DNA of 64,000 nucleotides from Myxococcales bacterium (GTDB taxonomy: Bacteria; Myxococcota_A; Polyangia; Polyangiales; Polyangiaceae), in contig JADJQX010000007.1 in the NCBI GenBank assembly GCA_016712525.1, positions 1,488,001 through 1,552,000 on the forward strand, given 5' to 3'. Every line of letters starts with the position of its first letter. The stretch's first letter is position 1. The notes below the pieces were generated by a model. That model was not told the origin of the DNA. It did not search any database and saw only the letters and a program-made list of their open reading frames with translations. This document shows, piece by piece, positions 44,278 through 52,278 of this stretch. The position numbers and the translations under genes are program-made.

Positions 44278-46020
44278 TCACGGCGCGGCCGTACCTCGGC
44301 AGAGACCGTTCGACGTGAGCATGCGGCGCGCGATCTCGTGCCCGTCTTCCCTGCAGACGCGGAGCTCGAGCGCCTTCGCTTCGTCGCGGCGACCGAGGTC
44401 CGTGAGCGCGAAGACCTCGACCGCCGACACGGCGTCCACGTCGAGCCCCTTCGGGAAGAACGAGCGCACCGCGGGCACGGCGTCGCGGGTCGCCTTGACG
44501 TGCTCGAGCGCGGCCTTCGGATCGTGGGCGTCGAAGTAGGCCCGCATCGTGAGCTCGAGCTGAACCCTCGGATCTTTTGGGTATTTCGCCGCGAACGTGG
44601 CGATCTTCGCATCCCACCCGGCCGAGATTTCTTTCGAGGTGCCCTTCGGCAGCTCGTCCCGTGGGACGAGCAAGAGCATCGCGCGGTCGGCCTCGAGGCC
44701 GTCGAACGTCTTCGTGAAGTGGGCCCGTGTCTCCTCCGAGAAGGCCGAGCCGGTGCGCACGACAGCCGCGCGCCCTTTCGTCACCGCGGTCTCGAACGCC
44801 TCCGGGTCGGAGCGATCGAGCGCCTTCCCTGCCTGCCACGCGAGGACCCGCGGATCGTCCGGATACTCCTTGGCCCACCGGGCGTACGTCTCCTCGCTCG
44901 GTTGTCCTTGGACGGGCAGCTCCGCGTTCGGCACGACGGTCCGCAGGATCGACGCGAGGGCCGCGACGCGCGGGTAGCTTCGCGTCGCGACGAGGGCGAA
45001 CGCGAGGACGACACCGAGCCCCCCCACGGCTGCGGCGGCCCGCGGCCACGCGACCCTGGGTTTGTCCCCTCGCGCGAGCGCACCGCGAATCTCCGAGAGC
45101 ATGGCGGCTCCCACGAGCGCCCCCGTCACGGCCCCGCCGAGGTGCGCGCCGAAGTCCACGTGCTCACCGCGACCGCCGAGCATCGGCAAGAGGGACGGGA
45201 CGAGCACGCGCGCGAGCTGGATCCGGAGCTGAGGCCGCTGGGCCGCAGGGTAGAGCTCGGCGAGGACGAGCCCGGCACCGAAGACACCGAGCACGGCGCC
45301 CGAGGCACCGACCGAGATCATGTCGCCGCGGTTCAGGGCGAGCGACACGAGCGAGCCCCCGACGCCTCCGAGAAAATAGAGGACCAGGAAGCGCGCCGCC
45401 CCGAGCGTGCGCTCGACGAGCACGCCCGCCATGACGAGCGCGATGCCGTTCATGAAGAGGTGCACCGGATCGACGTGCAAGAACGTGCACGTCACGAGGC
45501 GGAAGGCTTCGCCCTCCCGGAGCGCGGTCGGCCCGAGACCACCGAGCGCGTCGAGGGTGTCGAGGCTCGGAGATGCCCCCTCGCGTGGCCCCACGGCGGC
45601 CGCGTACTCGAGCACGAAGAACGCTGCGAGCACGGCGAGGAGGCCCCACGTGGCGCGGACGGGCTCACGTGGCGCGGGCAGCTCCTCCGCCTCGGGCTGG
45701 CCGAAGGCGACGCGGGCCTCGGGCGCTCCCGCCGCGAGGGCGCATTTCTCCTCGAAATTCCCCCACATACGGCTGTAGGAGAGGGTCGCCGTGACGACCT
45801 CGTCGCGTTCCTCCGTAAGGACCACGAGGCGGCGACGACGCACGAGGAAGCCCAAGCCGATGGCCGTCTCCACGACGTGCTCCCCTGCCCCGACCTCGAC
45901 CGGCACGGTGAAGCCCGAGACGAACGAGCCTCGGTAGACGACCTCTCCGTCGACGGTCACGGTGACGGGCATGTCCGCCATGAAGAAGCCTGGGCGCGGG
46001 AAATGGACGACGAGGGTCAT
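44278..46020 (-). CDS. Rhomboid-family intramembrane serine protease with long flanking domains
   Basis: A 580-residue protein. A beta-rich N-terminal domain (about 1-110) precedes the six-helix rhomboid core (about 122-310). The core holds HVDPVHLFMNG (H182, H187, N191), the catalytic serine in GASG (S240) and the catalytic histidine in DFGAHLGG (H293), so the dyad is complete. About 250 soluble C-terminal residues follow with a TPR-like helical pattern (EYPDDPRVLAWQAGKALDRS). Rhomboids cut transmembrane proteins within the membrane. Both soluble extensions are larger than in typical bacterial rhomboids. Start 46020 is followed directly by the conserved beta domain. Confidence 0.85.
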   Translation of the reverse strand: MTLVVHFPRPGFFMADMPVTVTVDGEVVYRGSFVSGFTVPVEVGAGEHVVETAIGLGFLVRRRRLVVLTEERDEVVTATLSYSRMWGNFEEKCALAAGAPEARVAFGQPEAEELPAPREPVRATWGLLAVLAAFFVLEYAAAVGPREGASPSLDTLDALGGLGPTALREGEAFRLVTCTFLHVDPVHLFMNGIALVMAGVLVERTLGAARFLVLYFLGGVGGSLVSLALNRGDMISVGASGAVLGVFGAGLVLAELYPAAQRPQLRIQLARVLVPSLLPMLGGRGEHVDFGAHLGGAVTGALVGAAMLSEIRGALARGDKPRVAWPRAAAAVGGLGVVLAFALVATRSYPRVAALASILRTVVPNAELPVQGQPSEETYARWAKEYPDDPRVLAWQAGKALDRSDPEAFETAVTKGRAAVVRTGSAFSEETRAHFTKTFDGLEADRAMLLLVPRDELPKGTSKEISAGWDAKIATFAAKYPKDPRVQLELTMRAYFDAHDPKAALEHVKATRDAVPAVRSFFPKGLDVDAVSAVEVFALTDLGRRDEAKALELRVCREDGHEIARRMLTSNGLCRGTAAP

Positions 46021-46096
46021 GCGATTCGCTCGAGGGGGAGAGGCGGCTCCCGCTCGATGTCGCACGAAATCCACGCAGGGTCACGCGGCGCGTCCT

Positions 46097-46873
46097 TCAC
46101 GGCATGCAGCGAAACCGGACGAACGCGTCGCGCTTCACCGTGACGCGCGCCTCGCCGGAGACGAGCGGGACGTCGCGCGGAGGTGCCACGTCGTCGACCC
46201 GCACCCGACCCGCGCTCCTCGGGCACACGGCCCGCACGACCACGCCGGCGGCAGCGTCCGAGACGACCGAGAGCACGGCGCCCTCCCCTTCGGGCAGCCC
46301 GGAGACGCGCTCGAGGCGAACCGCGAAGAAGGCCCCGGCGAGCGATATCCCCCGCGGGGGCGCGCTCGTGACGGAGACCCTCGTGCCCCACGTGGTGTCG
46401 ACGAGGACGTCCGGGCCGCGGACGCCCACGAGCACGACGAAATGATCGAGCCCCCACGACGGGTGCGCGGTGGGCAAGAGCTTCACGCCGGCGACGACCG
46501 GCCTCCCGCGGGAAACGGCCTCGGCGGTGAAGGTGCGGACGGCGTCGAAGCCGCGCGCCTTCATCCATGCGCCTTCTACGCCGAGCGCGAGCAGCGCGGC
46601 CGGGAGCTCGCTCGCGTAGAGGTCCGGGTGCGAGGGCTTCCCGGCCCGGTTCACGCGCGCCTGCGACACGTACGCGCCCAGCGCCAAGAGCCCCTCTTGG
46701 ATGGCCGCCTCGCCGCACCATCCCTCCTTCGGGGATTCGGGCGCCTGCGCGACGGGCGTGACCGCGAGCACGGCCTCGGGAGGGTCGGCCTCGGCGGCGC
46801 GGCTCCCCCGAGCGGAGAGGACGAGCACGAGCACGAGCACCGCGCAGGAGACGGAACGGACGAAGGGCCGCAT
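46097..46873 (-). CDS. Exported C39-like papain-fold cysteine protease
   Basis: A 258-residue protein with a signal peptide (about 1-27). Papain-fold motifs follow: the catalytic Cys in GWCGEAAIQ, the His in SWGLDHFVVLVGV, and an Asp in VLVDTTWG, in the order and spacing of the peptidase C39-like family. It is probably a secreted or periplasmic protease or peptidase. A beta-rich C-terminal domain of about 80 residues follows. ATG 46873 is chosen over 46933 because it starts the signal peptide. The next gene on this strand, the rhomboid, begins 76 bases further downstream with no visible terminator. Confidence 0.75.
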   Translation of the reverse strand: MRPFVRSVSCAVLVLVLVLSARGSRAAEADPPEAVLAVTPVAQAPESPKEGWCGEAAIQEGLLALGAYVSQARVNRAGKPSHPDLYASELPAALLALGVEGAWMKARGFDAVRTFTAEAVSRGRPVVAGVKLLPTAHPSWGLDHFVVLVGVRGPDVLVDTTWGTRVSVTSAPPRGISLAGAFFAVRLERVSGLPEGEGAVLSVVSDAAAGVVVRAVCPRSAGRVRVDDVAPPRDVPLVSGEARVTVKRDAFVRFRCMP

Positions 46874-46942
46874 CCCGGATCGTCGCACTCGCGAGGCGTT
46901 CCGTGACACGGCCCACTCAACCTTCCGTAACAACTACACTTT

Positions 46943-48040
46943 TCAGCCGTGACGTATGGTCGCGAGGCGGTCGTAGTGGCGGTATCCGAGCTGACCGAGC
47001 GTCGACTCGGGGGCGAGCCCGATGTCGACGAGGGTCTTCAGCGCGTAGGTGCCCGCGAGCACCGGCGGGCTGTAGCTCTTGAGCACGTCCTGGCTCGTCC
47101 GGAACTTCGGGAGCGGGAAGAGCATCGTGTGCGGGTGCACGTGGACGAAGTGGGCGGCCGAGAGGCGCGACCACCCCGGCACGCCCGGCGCCGTGATGAC
47201 GTGCGGCGTGGCGAGGAACGTGCCCCCCGTGAGCATCTCGAGCATCTGGCCGACCTGCGCGACGATGCAGCCCTCGGGCGCGGTCCCGCGGACCATCTGG
47301 CCCTCGGGGTGCTCCTTGGACGGGCGCGTGCGGAGGTAGAGGCCGCTCTCGCTGTCGGGGGCCTTCGCGACCTTGCCCTCCGGATCGTGGAATCTTCCGC
47401 CCGGGAGCAGCGTGAGCAGGTTGAAGTCCGTGTGCTCCTCGCCCCAGAGCACCTTCTTCTCGCGGGCCTGGTCGGCGTCGAGGGGGAGGTACCGCAGCAT
47501 GCGGAAGATGTGCGGGCCGCCCGCACAGATCGTGTCGAACGTGTCGTGCGGCAGGTCGAGCGCCTTCGCCGCGCCTCGGAGGAGCGCGAGGCCCGCCTCG
47601 TGGAGCTCGCGCCCACGCGCGGTGTAGTCCTCGGCGAGCTTGCCGCCCGCATTCTCTTCCCCGTCGGGCCAGACGTTGTCGGCGAAGATCTCGGGGAACT
47701 GGACCTGGAGATCTTTGGGGATCTCGGTCGGCGTCGCGAACCAGCACTCCTTGAAGTCGGGCTGGCCGCCGGCGACCACGGCCTTCTCGGTGTTCGGAGG
47801 GGTCCACCCGCGCTGGTAGAAGAGGTCCGCGCGGTTGTACTTCTCCTTCTCGCGGGTCGGGCGCGCGCAGAAGCGCGTGAACCTGTCGTACGAGTCTCCC
47901 ATGGGGCCGACGCCGTGGTTCTTCACGTAGACGAGGCCGTACACGCCGAAGCCTTTGCGAATGTCCTCGAGGGCCTTCGCTTCGTTCGGGCCGCCGCGCA
48001 GGTCGGCGAGGTCGATCGTGGGGATGTCGAGGTCGCTCAC
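46943..48040 (-). CDS. 2-oxoglutarate/Fe(II) oxygenase, isopenicillin-N-synthase-like
   Basis: A 365-residue non-haem oxygenase. The N-terminal DIOX_N-type region (IPTIDLADL, GFGVYGLVYVKNHGVG) is followed by the double-stranded beta-helix. Iron ligands are H203 and D205 (EEHTDFNLLT) and H280 (LATPHVI); the 2OG-binding pair is RLS (R292, S294). The site is complete. Family members hydroxylate, desaturate or cyclise small molecules; the substrate is not predictable. It starts with GTG 2 bases after the stop of the unknown gene upstream, so the two are translationally coupled, and it ends a three-gene operon. Confidence 0.85.
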   Translation of the reverse strand: MSDLDIPTIDLADLRGGPNEAKALEDIRKGFGVYGLVYVKNHGVGPMGDSYDRFTRFCARPTREKEKYNRADLFYQRGWTPPNTEKAVVAGGQPDFKECWFATPTEIPKDLQVQFPEIFADNVWPDGEENAGGKLAEDYTARGRELHEAGLALLRGAAKALDLPHDTFDTICAGGPHIFRMLRYLPLDADQAREKKVLWGEEHTDFNLLTLLPGGRFHDPEGKVAKAPDSESGLYLRTRPSKEHPEGQMVRGTAPEGCIVAQVGQMLEMLTGGTFLATPHVITAPGVPGWSRLSAAHFVHVHPHTMLFPLPKFRTSQDVLKSYSPPVLAGTYALKTLVDIGLAPESTLGQLGYRHYDRLATIRHG

Positions 48041-48042
48041 GG

Positions 48043-48933
48043 TCAGATCTCCCCGTACGCGCGCGTGATGACGCGGCGGGCGACCGACTGGGTGCCCGTG
48101 TGCTGGAAGTAGTTCGTCGACATGTCGATGATGGCCGCGGCGTAGTCGAGCCGGTCCTCGTTCACGTCGATGAGCTCCTTGATCTTGGCGAGCACGCCGT
48201 CGTGGGTCATGCCGCGCTCCGCGACGAAGCCCTGCACGTACCCCTCGGCCGACTTCAGGTTGTTCGTGACGAGGTCCTTCTTCTCGCCGAACCCTCCGCC
48301 CGGGAGAAACTCCGACACCCGCTGGAAGAGGCCCGACTGCATGAAATCGCTCTCGGCCGCGTTCTCGACCGTCGAGATGATCTTCTGCATGAAGTCCGGC
48401 CCGAGCGGGAGGAAGCAGTCGCACGCGACCCAGGCCGCGAGGCGCATCTTGTCCTCTTTGGCCGAATTCGCGAGGGCGCCCATGAAATCCCCGATGCTGT
48501 CGCCCGGGAGGCCGTTCGTCATGCAGAACGCGCCGAGCTCGCACGCGAGCTTCAGCCCCGCGTCGATCGACTGCGTGGTCTCGAGCTTGGGGGTGACGTT
48601 CTGGAGGAACCCGAGCCACTCGACGTCCTCGCCGAGCTTGGCCGCGAACGAGGTGAACCCTGCGAACGTCGAGGCCGAGTCGACCATCGAGTAGAGCGAC
48701 ACCGCGCGCTGGTACCCGTTGTCGGGGTCCATGTAGAGCTCGATCGCGCGGCCGGCGATGGCGCCGATCACGTCCTCTTCGCCCTCGCCCGTGGCCTCAC
48801 GGATGGCGAGGTGCAGCGAGTTCACGTTGTTCCACTCGCCGGGCACGAGGTAGTCGAGCATGTTGAGGAGCCGAACCGTCATGTTCGACTCGGGGAGGGA
48901 CGCGAGCAGCTCTTCGAGGTTGTTCGTGGTCAT
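48043..48933 (-). CDS. Uncharacterised helical protein (operon with 2OG oxygenase)
   Basis: A 296-residue acidic, mostly helical, soluble protein without signal peptide, membrane segment or known catalytic motif. It has a few cysteines (LACELGAFC, VACDCFLP). I do not recognise the family. The start is strong: GAAGGAG lies about 7 bases upstream of ATG 48933. It sits between a small lipoprotein gene (27-base gap) and the 2OG oxygenase (2-base gap). That placement suggests it is a partner or substrate-delivery protein for the oxygenase; this is inference only. Confidence 0.75.
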   Translation of the reverse strand: MTTNNLEELLASLPESNMTVRLLNMLDYLVPGEWNNVNSLHLAIREATGEGEEDVIGAIAGRAIELYMDPDNGYQRAVSLYSMVDSASTFAGFTSFAAKLGEDVEWLGFLQNVTPKLETTQSIDAGLKLACELGAFCMTNGLPGDSIGDFMGALANSAKEDKMRLAAWVACDCFLPLGPDFMQKIISTVENAAESDFMQSGLFQRVSEFLPGGGFGEKKDLVTNNLKSAEGYVQGFVAERGMTHDGVLAKIKELIDVNEDRLDYAAAIIDMSTNYFQHTGTQSVARRVITRAYGEI

Positions 48934-48960
48934 GGTGGGCTCCTTCGGTTCCTTCGTCGT

Positions 48961-49470
48961 TCAGAGCGTCGCGAGCTTCTTGAGGTCGAGCTTCTCGAGG
49001 ATGGCTTTTCGCTGATCGTGCGACAGCGTGTCGCTGATGATCTTGGCCTGGTAGCGGTCCTTCACGAGCACCATCGTCTGTTTCTTGCCGAAGGTGGCGA
49101 CGGGAAAATCGCCAATCTTTTCGGTAGATTTCGCGTACTTGTCCTTCGAGTCCGCGTTGTCGACGATGTCGGCGATCGTGAGGACGAGGACGTCCTTGCC
49201 GTCCTTCACGTACTTGGCCTCGGAGTAGCCGTCCTTCTCGGTGGTGAAGGTGCGCTTTCCTCCCTCGAGCTCCTCGGGGAAGAACGCGTTGAGCTTCTTG
49301 CCCTCGACCTGCTTCGGCGCGTTGTCCCCGAGGGCCTTCTTCTCTTCGAGCTTCTTCTCGGCGGCGGCCGCCGCGTCGGCGAACTGGGGGGCGTCCTTGG
49401 AGCAGCCCGTCGTAGCGACGAGCGCGAGCGCGAGGGGCGCGGGAAAGACGCGAGTGACGAGCTTCGGCAT
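48961..49470 (-). CDS. Small lipoprotein of unknown function
   Basis: A 169-residue lipoprotein with lipobox ATTGC near residue 23, a charged Ala/Lys/Glu segment, and a compact alpha/beta domain with VLVLTIADIVDNADSKD and FGKKQTMVLVKDRYQAKII. A ribosome site AAAGGA lies 7 bases before the ATG. It is the first gene of the operon that continues with the unknown helical protein and the 2OG oxygenase. No homologous family is recognised. Confidence 0.75.
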   Translation of the reverse strand: MPKLVTRVFPAPLALALVATTGCSKDAPQFADAAAAAEKKLEEKKALGDNAPKQVEGKKLNAFFPEELEGGKRTFTTEKDGYSEAKYVKDGKDVLVLTIADIVDNADSKDKYAKSTEKIGDFPVATFGKKQTMVLVKDRYQAKIISDTLSHDQRKAILEKLDLKKLATL

Positions 49471-49561
49471 GATCGTTCCTTTTCGAGGGGAAGACGCGTC
49501 ACCTACGCGGCGCCGCGCACCGTCTTTTACAACGAGGCGCACCACGGGCAGGCCACAATGT

Positions 49562-49597
49562 GCGAATTCTTCGCGCGAAAGCACGCTTGGAATTCGC
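49562..49597. promoter_or_regulatory. Inverted repeat in the divergent promoter region
   Basis: GCGAATTC (49562-49569) and GAATTCGC (49590-49597) form perfect 8-bp arms around a 20-base spacer, about two helix turns. It lies between the lipoprotein/oxygenase operon (minus strand) and the oxoamine synthase gene (plus strand), so it could be an operator controlling both. Confidence 0.5.
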
Positions 49598-49678
49598 CTC
49601 GCGCTCGGCACGATTCGTGTAAATAGCCGCCGTCCGCCCAAGGCCGAGGGGCCCGCGGGGCGGCGAAAGGGAAGCACC

Positions 49679-50923
49679 GTGAGCTGGATCCACGACAAGG
49701 CCAAGACCGAGCTCGAGCGCGTCAACCTCGCCCGAAAGAAGCAGGTCTACCCGTACTTCCGCCCCTTCGAGACCGGCGGGCTCCACACCACGATCGGCGG
49801 CAAACCTATCGTGAATTTCAGCTCGAACGACTACCTCGGCCTCACGAACCACCCGAAGGTCAAAGAGGCCGCGGTCAAGGCCGTCGAGAAGTACGCCTGC
49901 GGGCTCTCGAGCTCCCGCGTCCAGGCGACCACGGTGGAGCACGTCGAGCTCGAGCGCCGCCTCGCGAAGTGGTTCGGCTTCCCCTCGTGCCTGCTCTTCA
50001 CGACGGGCTACCAGGCGATGGTCGGCCTCATCATGGCCCTCGCCGACAAGGACACGACCCTCGTCCTCGACAGCTTCAGCCACGCGTGCATCCTCGACGG
50101 GACGTTCCTCGCCGCTGGCATCCCCGGCAAGAGCCCCGAGGTTCGCTTCTTCAACCACAACTCGGCGAAGAGCCTCGAGCGCATCTTGAAGACCCGCGAG
50201 CGCAAGAACGCGCTCGTGCTCGTCGAGGGCGTCTACTCGCTCGACGGCGATCGCGCGCACCTCAAGGAGTTCGTCGAGATCTGCGCGAAGTACGACGCGG
50301 TGCTCGTGGTCGACGACGCGCACGGCACGGGCACGCTCGGCGAGCGCGGCACGGGCATCCTCGAGGCCGACGGGCTCGTCGGCAAGGTGCCCATCGTCGT
50401 CTCCACCTTCTCGAAGACGTTCGGCGGCATCGGCGGCATCCTCCTCGCCGACGACGACATCATCGACCTCGTGAAGCACAACGCCCGGAGCTTCCTCTTC
50501 TCGGCGTCCCTCCCCGTCCCCATCGTGGCGGCGGCGAGCACGATCTTGGACATGCTCGAGGCCGACGGCCCCGCCCTCGTGCGGGAGCTCCACCAGAAGT
50601 CCGACTACATGCGCCGGAAGCTCACCGGCATCGGCTTCGACCTCGGCGCGAGCAACACCCACATCATGCCGGTCATGTGCAAGGACGAGCGCAAGACGCT
50701 CTTCATGCACGTGGCGCTGCTCGAGTGCGGCGTGCTGATGGTGCCCATCACCTACCCCGGGGTGAAGCTCGGCGAGGAGCGGCTCCGCGTGAACGTCACC
50801 CGCGGCCACAGCCAAGAGGACATGGACCTCGCGCTCTCGCTGCTCGAGAGCTACGGCGAGGCGTTCTTCGTGCTGTCGGGCGAGGATCTCGGCCCGATGG
50901 AAGACGACGACGCCGCCTCCTGA
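49679..50923 (+). CDS. Alpha-oxoamine synthase (serine palmitoyltransferase / AONS type)
   Basis: A 414-residue PLP enzyme of the KBL/AONS/SPT family. PLP contacts are visible: H135 in SFSHACILDG, VDDAHGTGTLG (D212, H215), and the Schiff-base lysine K246 in VSTFSKTFGG. Members condense an amino acid with an acyl-CoA or acyl-ACP: serine palmitoyltransferase starts sphingolipids, BioF starts biotin. No biotin genes are nearby, and bacteria of this type are known to make sphingolipids, so SPT is favoured but not proven. GTG 49679 has AAAGGGAAG just upstream. Two terminator hairpins follow. Confidence 0.85.
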   Translation: MSWIHDKAKTELERVNLARKKQVYPYFRPFETGGLHTTIGGKPIVNFSSNDYLGLTNHPKVKEAAVKAVEKYACGLSSSRVQATTVEHVELERRLAKWFGFPSCLLFTTGYQAMVGLIMALADKDTTLVLDSFSHACILDGTFLAAGIPGKSPEVRFFNHNSAKSLERILKTRERKNALVLVEGVYSLDGDRAHLKEFVEICAKYDAVLVVDDAHGTGTLGERGTGILEADGLVGKVPIVVSTFSKTFGGIGGILLADDDIIDLVKHNARSFLFSASLPVPIVAAASTILDMLEADGPALVRELHQKSDYMRRKLTGIGFDLGASNTHIMPVMCKDERKTLFMHVALLECGVLMVPITYPGVKLGEERLRVNVTRGHSQEDMDLALSLLESYGEAFFVLSGEDLGPMEDDDAAS

Positions 50924-50944
50924 GACGAGACGTGCCCGTACGAC

Positions 50945-50986
50945 GAGGGCGCTCTCCCGAGACTCGGGGAGCGCCCTCTTCTGTTT
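50945..50986 (+). terminator. Intrinsic terminator after the oxoamine synthase
   Basis: GAGGGCGCTC (50945-50954) pairs with GAGCGCCCTC (50969-50978), with an inner CCCGAG/CGGG stem, followed by TTCTGTTTCG. Confidence 0.85.
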
Positions 50987-50996
50987 CGTCCGATCG

Positions 50997-51021
50997 AACG
51001 CCCGAAGGCGGGCGTTTCGTT
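50997..51021 (+). terminator. Second hairpin in tandem
   Basis: AACGCCCG (50997-51004) pairs with CGGGCGTT (51009-51016) around the tetraloop AAGG, followed by TCGTT. It lies between converging genes and may act as a backup terminator. Confidence 0.6.
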
Positions 51022-51056
51022 CCTCGAAAACGGCCCTGTCGGAGGCCGGCTCGACC

Positions 51057-52124
51057 TCAGAACGAGCCGCCCAGCGAGAGCGAGCCGCCGTTCGGGCCGA
51101 GGTCGGGGAGGATGCGGATCTTGGCCGTCTTGGCGGGGCCGCTCGGCGCCGTGAAGATCAAGGTGAGGCCGACGCCGATGGCGAGCGCGCCGCCGATGCC
51201 GAGGCCGATGGCGACCGCCTGGTTCGATTTGGCGGCGTCTTTCTGGCTCGTGCACGCGTCGTTGATGTCTTGTTCGCGCGGGAGGGCGCAGGTCGTCTTC
51301 GACTTGGAGTCTTGGCTGAGCGCGAGGATCTGGAAGACGAGAGCGGTCGCCCCGACGGCGACACCCGTGCCGGTGACGACACCACCGATGATGCGCTGGG
51401 TCGAGCCGCGCGACGACGTGCCCGCCTCGGCCGGCGGTGGGAGGATCGTGCCCCCCGGGGGCGGCGTGGTGGCGCCCACGGGCTCGTCCTCGAGCGCAGG
51501 CACCTCGATGCGGTCGGTGCCGGGCCCTGCCTTGACCGTGATCCGGCCCGTCCACTTCTTCTTGCCCTTGGCGACGACCTCGATGGCGTGCTCGCCCGGG
51601 TCGACGGGGATGTCGCTGCCGAGCGCCGCCTTGGGGACGGAGACCCCGTTGCGCGTCACGGTGACCTCGTCCGGGATCGCCGCCTTGAACCCGATGACGA
51701 GCTTGTGGAGCTGAGGCTCGAGCTTCGACGCCGCGGCGCGCGCGGTGGCGGCGCGCTCTTTTTGGCCACGCTGATCCGCCATGCCCGCGGCCGTCTGGTA
51801 GCTGCCCCAGGCGCTCGCGACCTTGCCCTGCTTCTCTTGGCAGGTAGCGAGATTCATGAGGGTTCCGGGCGAAGGGTCGGCCTCGTTGCTTCCGGCGAAG
51901 GCCCTGCACGCGCTCACGTAGTCGTTCGTCTCCATGGCCTTCAGACCATCGTTGAAGAGCTTCTCGGCGAGGGCGATGTCGTTGGCGGACGCGCTCGGGG
52001 CGAACGCCATGGCCACGGCCATCGCCGCGGCGGCGACGAAGGCCCGCGCCGGACGCGCCGGGCGCGTGTAGGGCCGAGTCGATGCGTGGGAGAGGAGGCT
52101 CGCGGAAGGGCCGAGGGTCGACAT
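51057..52124 (-). CDS. Exported TPR / PEGA-like protein with TM segments
   Basis: A 355-residue protein with a signal peptide (about residues 26-48) and TPR-like helices (about 50-135, containing AEKLFNDGLKAM and GTLMNLATCQEK). A beta-domain of the PEGA kind follows (DEVTVTRNGVSVP, VDPGEHAIEVVAKGKKKW), then a Pro-rich linker and two hydrophobic segments near the C-terminus. Proteins with this order are common next to kinases in myxobacteria; their role is unknown. The start at 52124 is preferred because TATAAC ends 7 bases before it, matching a leaderless start; upstream codons look non-coding. The kinase gene lies 154 bases upstream on the same strand. Confidence 0.75.
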   Translation of the reverse strand: MSTLGPSASLLSHASTRPYTRPARPARAFVAAAAMAVAMAFAPSASANDIALAEKLFNDGLKAMETNDYVSACRAFAGSNEADPSPGTLMNLATCQEKQGKVASAWGSYQTAAGMADQRGQKERAATARAAASKLEPQLHKLVIGFKAAIPDEVTVTRNGVSVPKAALGSDIPVDPGEHAIEVVAKGKKKWTGRITVKAGPGTDRIEVPALEDEPVGATTPPPGGTILPPPAEAGTSSRGSTQRIIGGVVTGTGVAVGATALVFQILALSQDSKSKTTCALPREQDINDACTSQKDAAKSNQAVAIGLGIGGALAIGVGLTLIFTAPSGPAKTAKIRILPDLGPNGGSLSLGGSF

Positions 52125-52131
52125 ACCCGCC

Positions 52132-52137
52132 GTTATA
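52132..52137 (-). promoter_or_regulatory. Candidate -10 element of the TPR/PEGA-like gene
   Basis: TATAAC on the minus strand ends 7 bases before the ATG at 52124. It is the clearest example of the leaderless-type spacing in this window. Confidence 0.45.
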
Positions 52138-52278
52138 CAGCGGATCGCGGCGAGGGTACCGTGCGAAACCGTCATCGTCGCCCGAGGCAGCGCCCGACGA
52201 ACGAGCTCCGAGGGAAGGCCCACGAAACGCGGGGCGGCCGACGATTCGTCGCCAGCCTTTCCATGCTGCCGCTCGCCT

